The position numbers and the translations under genes were made by a program. The notes beneath the pieces are model-generated. The model was not told the DNA's origin. It made no database searches and saw nothing but the letters and a program-made list of their open reading frames with translations. DNA of 13,298 nt from DATEVL01 sp035281845 (GTDB lineage: Bacteria > Chloroflexota > Anaerolineae > Anaerolineales > E44-bin32): NCBI GenBank assembly GCA_035281845.1, contig DATEVL010000109.1:1-13298 (forward strand), written 5' to 3'. Positions 13,112 through 13,298 of this stretch are shown piece after piece; the stretch's first letter is position 1; each line of letters starts with the position of its first letter.

Positions 13112-13298
13112 GTGGGCCCCGAAGAACTCACGCATCTAGATGGTTCCGGCCGCGCCCGCATGGTCGACGTCGGAGACAAGCCGTCGACATTGCGCTGGGC
13201 GATGGCCCGAGCTACGGTGTCCTTCTCCGCCTCCACCCTTGGCCTGATTCGGGCCGGCGATCTCAAGAAGGGCGACGTGCGCGCCGTGGCCGAGCTGG
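13112..13298 (+). CDS. moaC: Cyclic pyranopterin monophosphate synthase, molybdenum cofactor pathway (5' part only)
   Basis: The first 62 codons of MoaC, which turns the MoaA product into cyclic pyranopterin monophosphate in molybdenum cofactor synthesis. The translation LTHLDGSGRARMVDVGDK followed by PSTLRWAMARATVSFS matches the family N-terminus (E. coli LTHINAAGEAHMVDVSAK and onward), then TLGLIRAGDLKKGDVRAVAE, where the K-GDV motif is typical. The gene runs off the right edge; about 100 further residues would be expected, including the catalytic Lys and His positions. I chose GTG 13112 as start because it gives the normal N-terminal length; the next in-frame ATG (13160) would cut into the conserved MVDV. 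A TATAAT lies six bases upstream. No other cofactor gene is visible in the window. Confidence 0.88.
   Translation, partial: MGPEELTHLDGSGRARMVDVGDKPSTLRWAMARATVSFSASTLGLIRAGDLKKGDVRAVAEL

Noticed and set aside
12768..13139. Long open frames on both strands through the GC-rich repeat cluster.
   Set aside because: The translations are low-complexity Ala/Pro/Arg/Gly strings from repeat modules, with no family similarity and no ribosome binding site. They are open because stop codons are rare at this base composition.

Overview
The window is a GC-rich stretch of bacterial chromosome with housekeeping and envelope genes. I see no plasmid, prophage or CRISPR hallmarks. The most likely source is a member of the Chloroflexota (Anaerolineae-like). 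This is an inference from general gene style, the short palindromic AGAAACCGGGTTTCT repeat, GGTGGTC-type heptamer repeats, other GC-rich hairpin repeats, and LCP lipoproteins with Thr/Pro-rich linkers. No rRNA or other phylogenetic marker is present to prove it.

Layout. Positions 30-6353 are all on the minus strand. In transcription order they hold a seven-helix GAF sensor kinase-like protein, an LCP (LytR-CpsA-Psr) lipoprotein, a second LCP protein with a LytR_C-type tail, and a tyrosine-recombinase-like protein. Long gaps with hairpin repeats separate them, so they are probably not one tight operon. Positions 6685-10033 are on the plus strand: a KimA/YdaO-type potassium transporter followed by two RCK/TrkA-type NAD-binding proteins, the second starting one base after the first stops. 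Positions 10190-12659 return to the minus strand: ribosomal protein L32 (rpmF), then fabD, then a UPF0104/flippase-like membrane protein six bases after fabD. At the right edge the first 62 codons of moaC run out of the window on the plus strand.

Two conserved-family proteins have lost their key catalytic residues. The recombinase-like protein lacks four of the six catalytic positions, including the nucleophilic tyrosine. The sensor kinase has Gln where the phosphoacceptor His of the H-box should be, and no other His in that helix pair. Both reading frames are long and intact, which points to non-catalytic roles rather than decay.

One plausible working unit is the KimA-like transporter plus two RCK subunits, a potassium uptake system in which RCK proteins accompany an APC/KUP-type carrier instead of TrkH/KtrB. 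The other is the envelope block, in which LCP enzymes would attach glycopolymers to the wall next to a membrane sensor. Readable sigma-70-like promoters precede the recombinase-like gene, rpmF and the transporter. Several predicted leaders are zero to nine bases long, which suggests leaderless or near-leaderless translation for some genes. The rpmF leader carries two strong overlapping stem-loops, one of which encloses the ribosome binding site.
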